Source of the DNA: Pseudomonas rhizoryzae
Lineage (GTDB): Bacteria; Pseudomonadota; Gammaproteobacteria; Pseudomonadales; Pseudomonadaceae
Assembly: GCF_005250615.1 (NCBI RefSeq)
Contig: NZ_SULM01000009.1
Span: forward strand, 213,881-277,880
Length of the DNA: 64,000 nt
Reading direction: 5' to 3'
The position numbers and the translations under genes are program-made. Below are positions 63,828-64,000 of the stretch, in pieces. Below the pieces are notes generated by a model. The model was not told where the DNA came from. It made no database searches and was given only the letters and a program-made list of their open reading frames with translations. Every line of letters starts with the position of its first letter. Positions within the stretch are counted from its first letter, which is position 1.

Positions 63828-63869
63828 TTCAGGCGCTCGCCACTCACCCTTACAAGGAATACAAGACTC

Positions 63870-64000
63870 ATGATGAAGGCCTCCGACCTGGTCGTTCGCT
63901 GCCTGGAAAACGAGGGTGTGGAATACATCTTCGGCATCCCCGGCGAAGAGAACCTGGACCTGCTGGAATCCCTGCGCAACTCCTCGCAGATCAAGCTGAT
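63870..64000 (+). CDS. Acetolactate synthase-type ThDP enzyme, N-terminus (cut by window edge)
   Basis: Only 43 residues are inside the window. MMKASDLVVRCLENEGV followed by EYIFGIPGEENLDLLESL matches the start of the thiamine-diphosphate-binding Pyr domain, with the catalytic Glu expected a few residues beyond the edge. This wording is typical of the single-subunit acetolactate synthase-like group in Pseudomonas. Whether it makes acetolactate or another product cannot be told. AAGGA at 63854-63858 supports either of two adjacent ATGs (63870 or 63873). Confidence 0.82.
   Translation, partial: MMKASDLVVRCLENEGVEYIFGIPGEENLDLLESLRNSSQIKL

Overview
This 64 kb window is a high-GC chromosomal segment of a Pseudomonas. 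I infer the genus from gene order. The block slyX-HIT / oprD / proS / acylphosphatase-yihY / arsC-wrbA / hda-DUF2066 / purM-purN-DUF3108, and the rlmL / rmf / pyrD block, match the arrangement I know from P. aeruginosa and relatives. The many metabolic accessory loci suggest an environmental species, possibly near P. oryzihabitans, but the sequence alone does not fix the species. I see no tRNA, rRNA, CRISPR array, transposase or prophage genes.

Layout. 1-4 kb: the N-terminal part of rlmL (truncated by the window edge), rmf, pyrD and a conserved hypothetical. 3.9-9.7 kb: a leftward red-light signalling operon of bacteriophytochrome, stand-alone receiver, hybrid histidine kinase and heme oxygenase. 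9.9-11 kb: an exported alpha/beta hydrolase. 11.2-16.1 kb: the giant NAD-glutamate dehydrogenase gene gdhB. 16.3-28.8 kb: core genes (slyX, HIT protein, oprD, proS, acylphosphatase, yihY, arsC, wrbA, hda, DUF2066, purMN, DUF3108, GNAT, small protein). 29.1-37.1 kb: two divergent three-gene molybdo-flavoenzyme operons, a paoABC-like set with a Tat signal (rightward) and a paralogous set without an export signal (leftward). 37.1-42 kb: two EamA transporters, a LysR regulator and four small genes. 42.1-48.4 kb: the copper resistance cluster copABCD-copRS. 48.4-51.6 kb: gluconate uptake genes gntR / gntK / gntP. 51.6-60.4 kb: a PhoD-family phosphatase, an ABM monooxygenase, an RcnB-like protein, a small unknown, a DHA2 exporter, an NCS2 purine permease, trmA, an AraC regulator and a LysE exporter. 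60.6-64 kb: a galactose-dehydrogenase-like oxidoreductase, a LysR regulator with a divergent YbfB/YjiJ MFS transporter, and the start of an acetolactate-synthase-type ThDP enzyme.

Functional units. BphO makes the biliverdin that BphP binds, and the receiver and hybrid kinase between them probably carry the signal. The Cop proteins bind, oxidise and transport copper under CopRS, with a candidate CopR box before copA. GntR probably represses gntK and gntP through three identical 14-bp sites. The two molybdoenzymes probably oxidise aldehydes, one in the periplasm and one in the cytoplasm, and share a 318-bp control region holding a 15-bp palindrome.

The most unusual signals are: a family of three ~180-200 bp intergenic elements with a shared core but different terminal inverted repeats; the duplicated divergent molybdoenzyme operons, one carrying a perfect in-frame 27-bp tandem duplication; an 11-unit metal-binding octapeptide array in copB; and the linkage of phytochrome to a hybrid kinase with heme oxygenase last in the operon. 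I did not find a clearly novel defence or mobile system.
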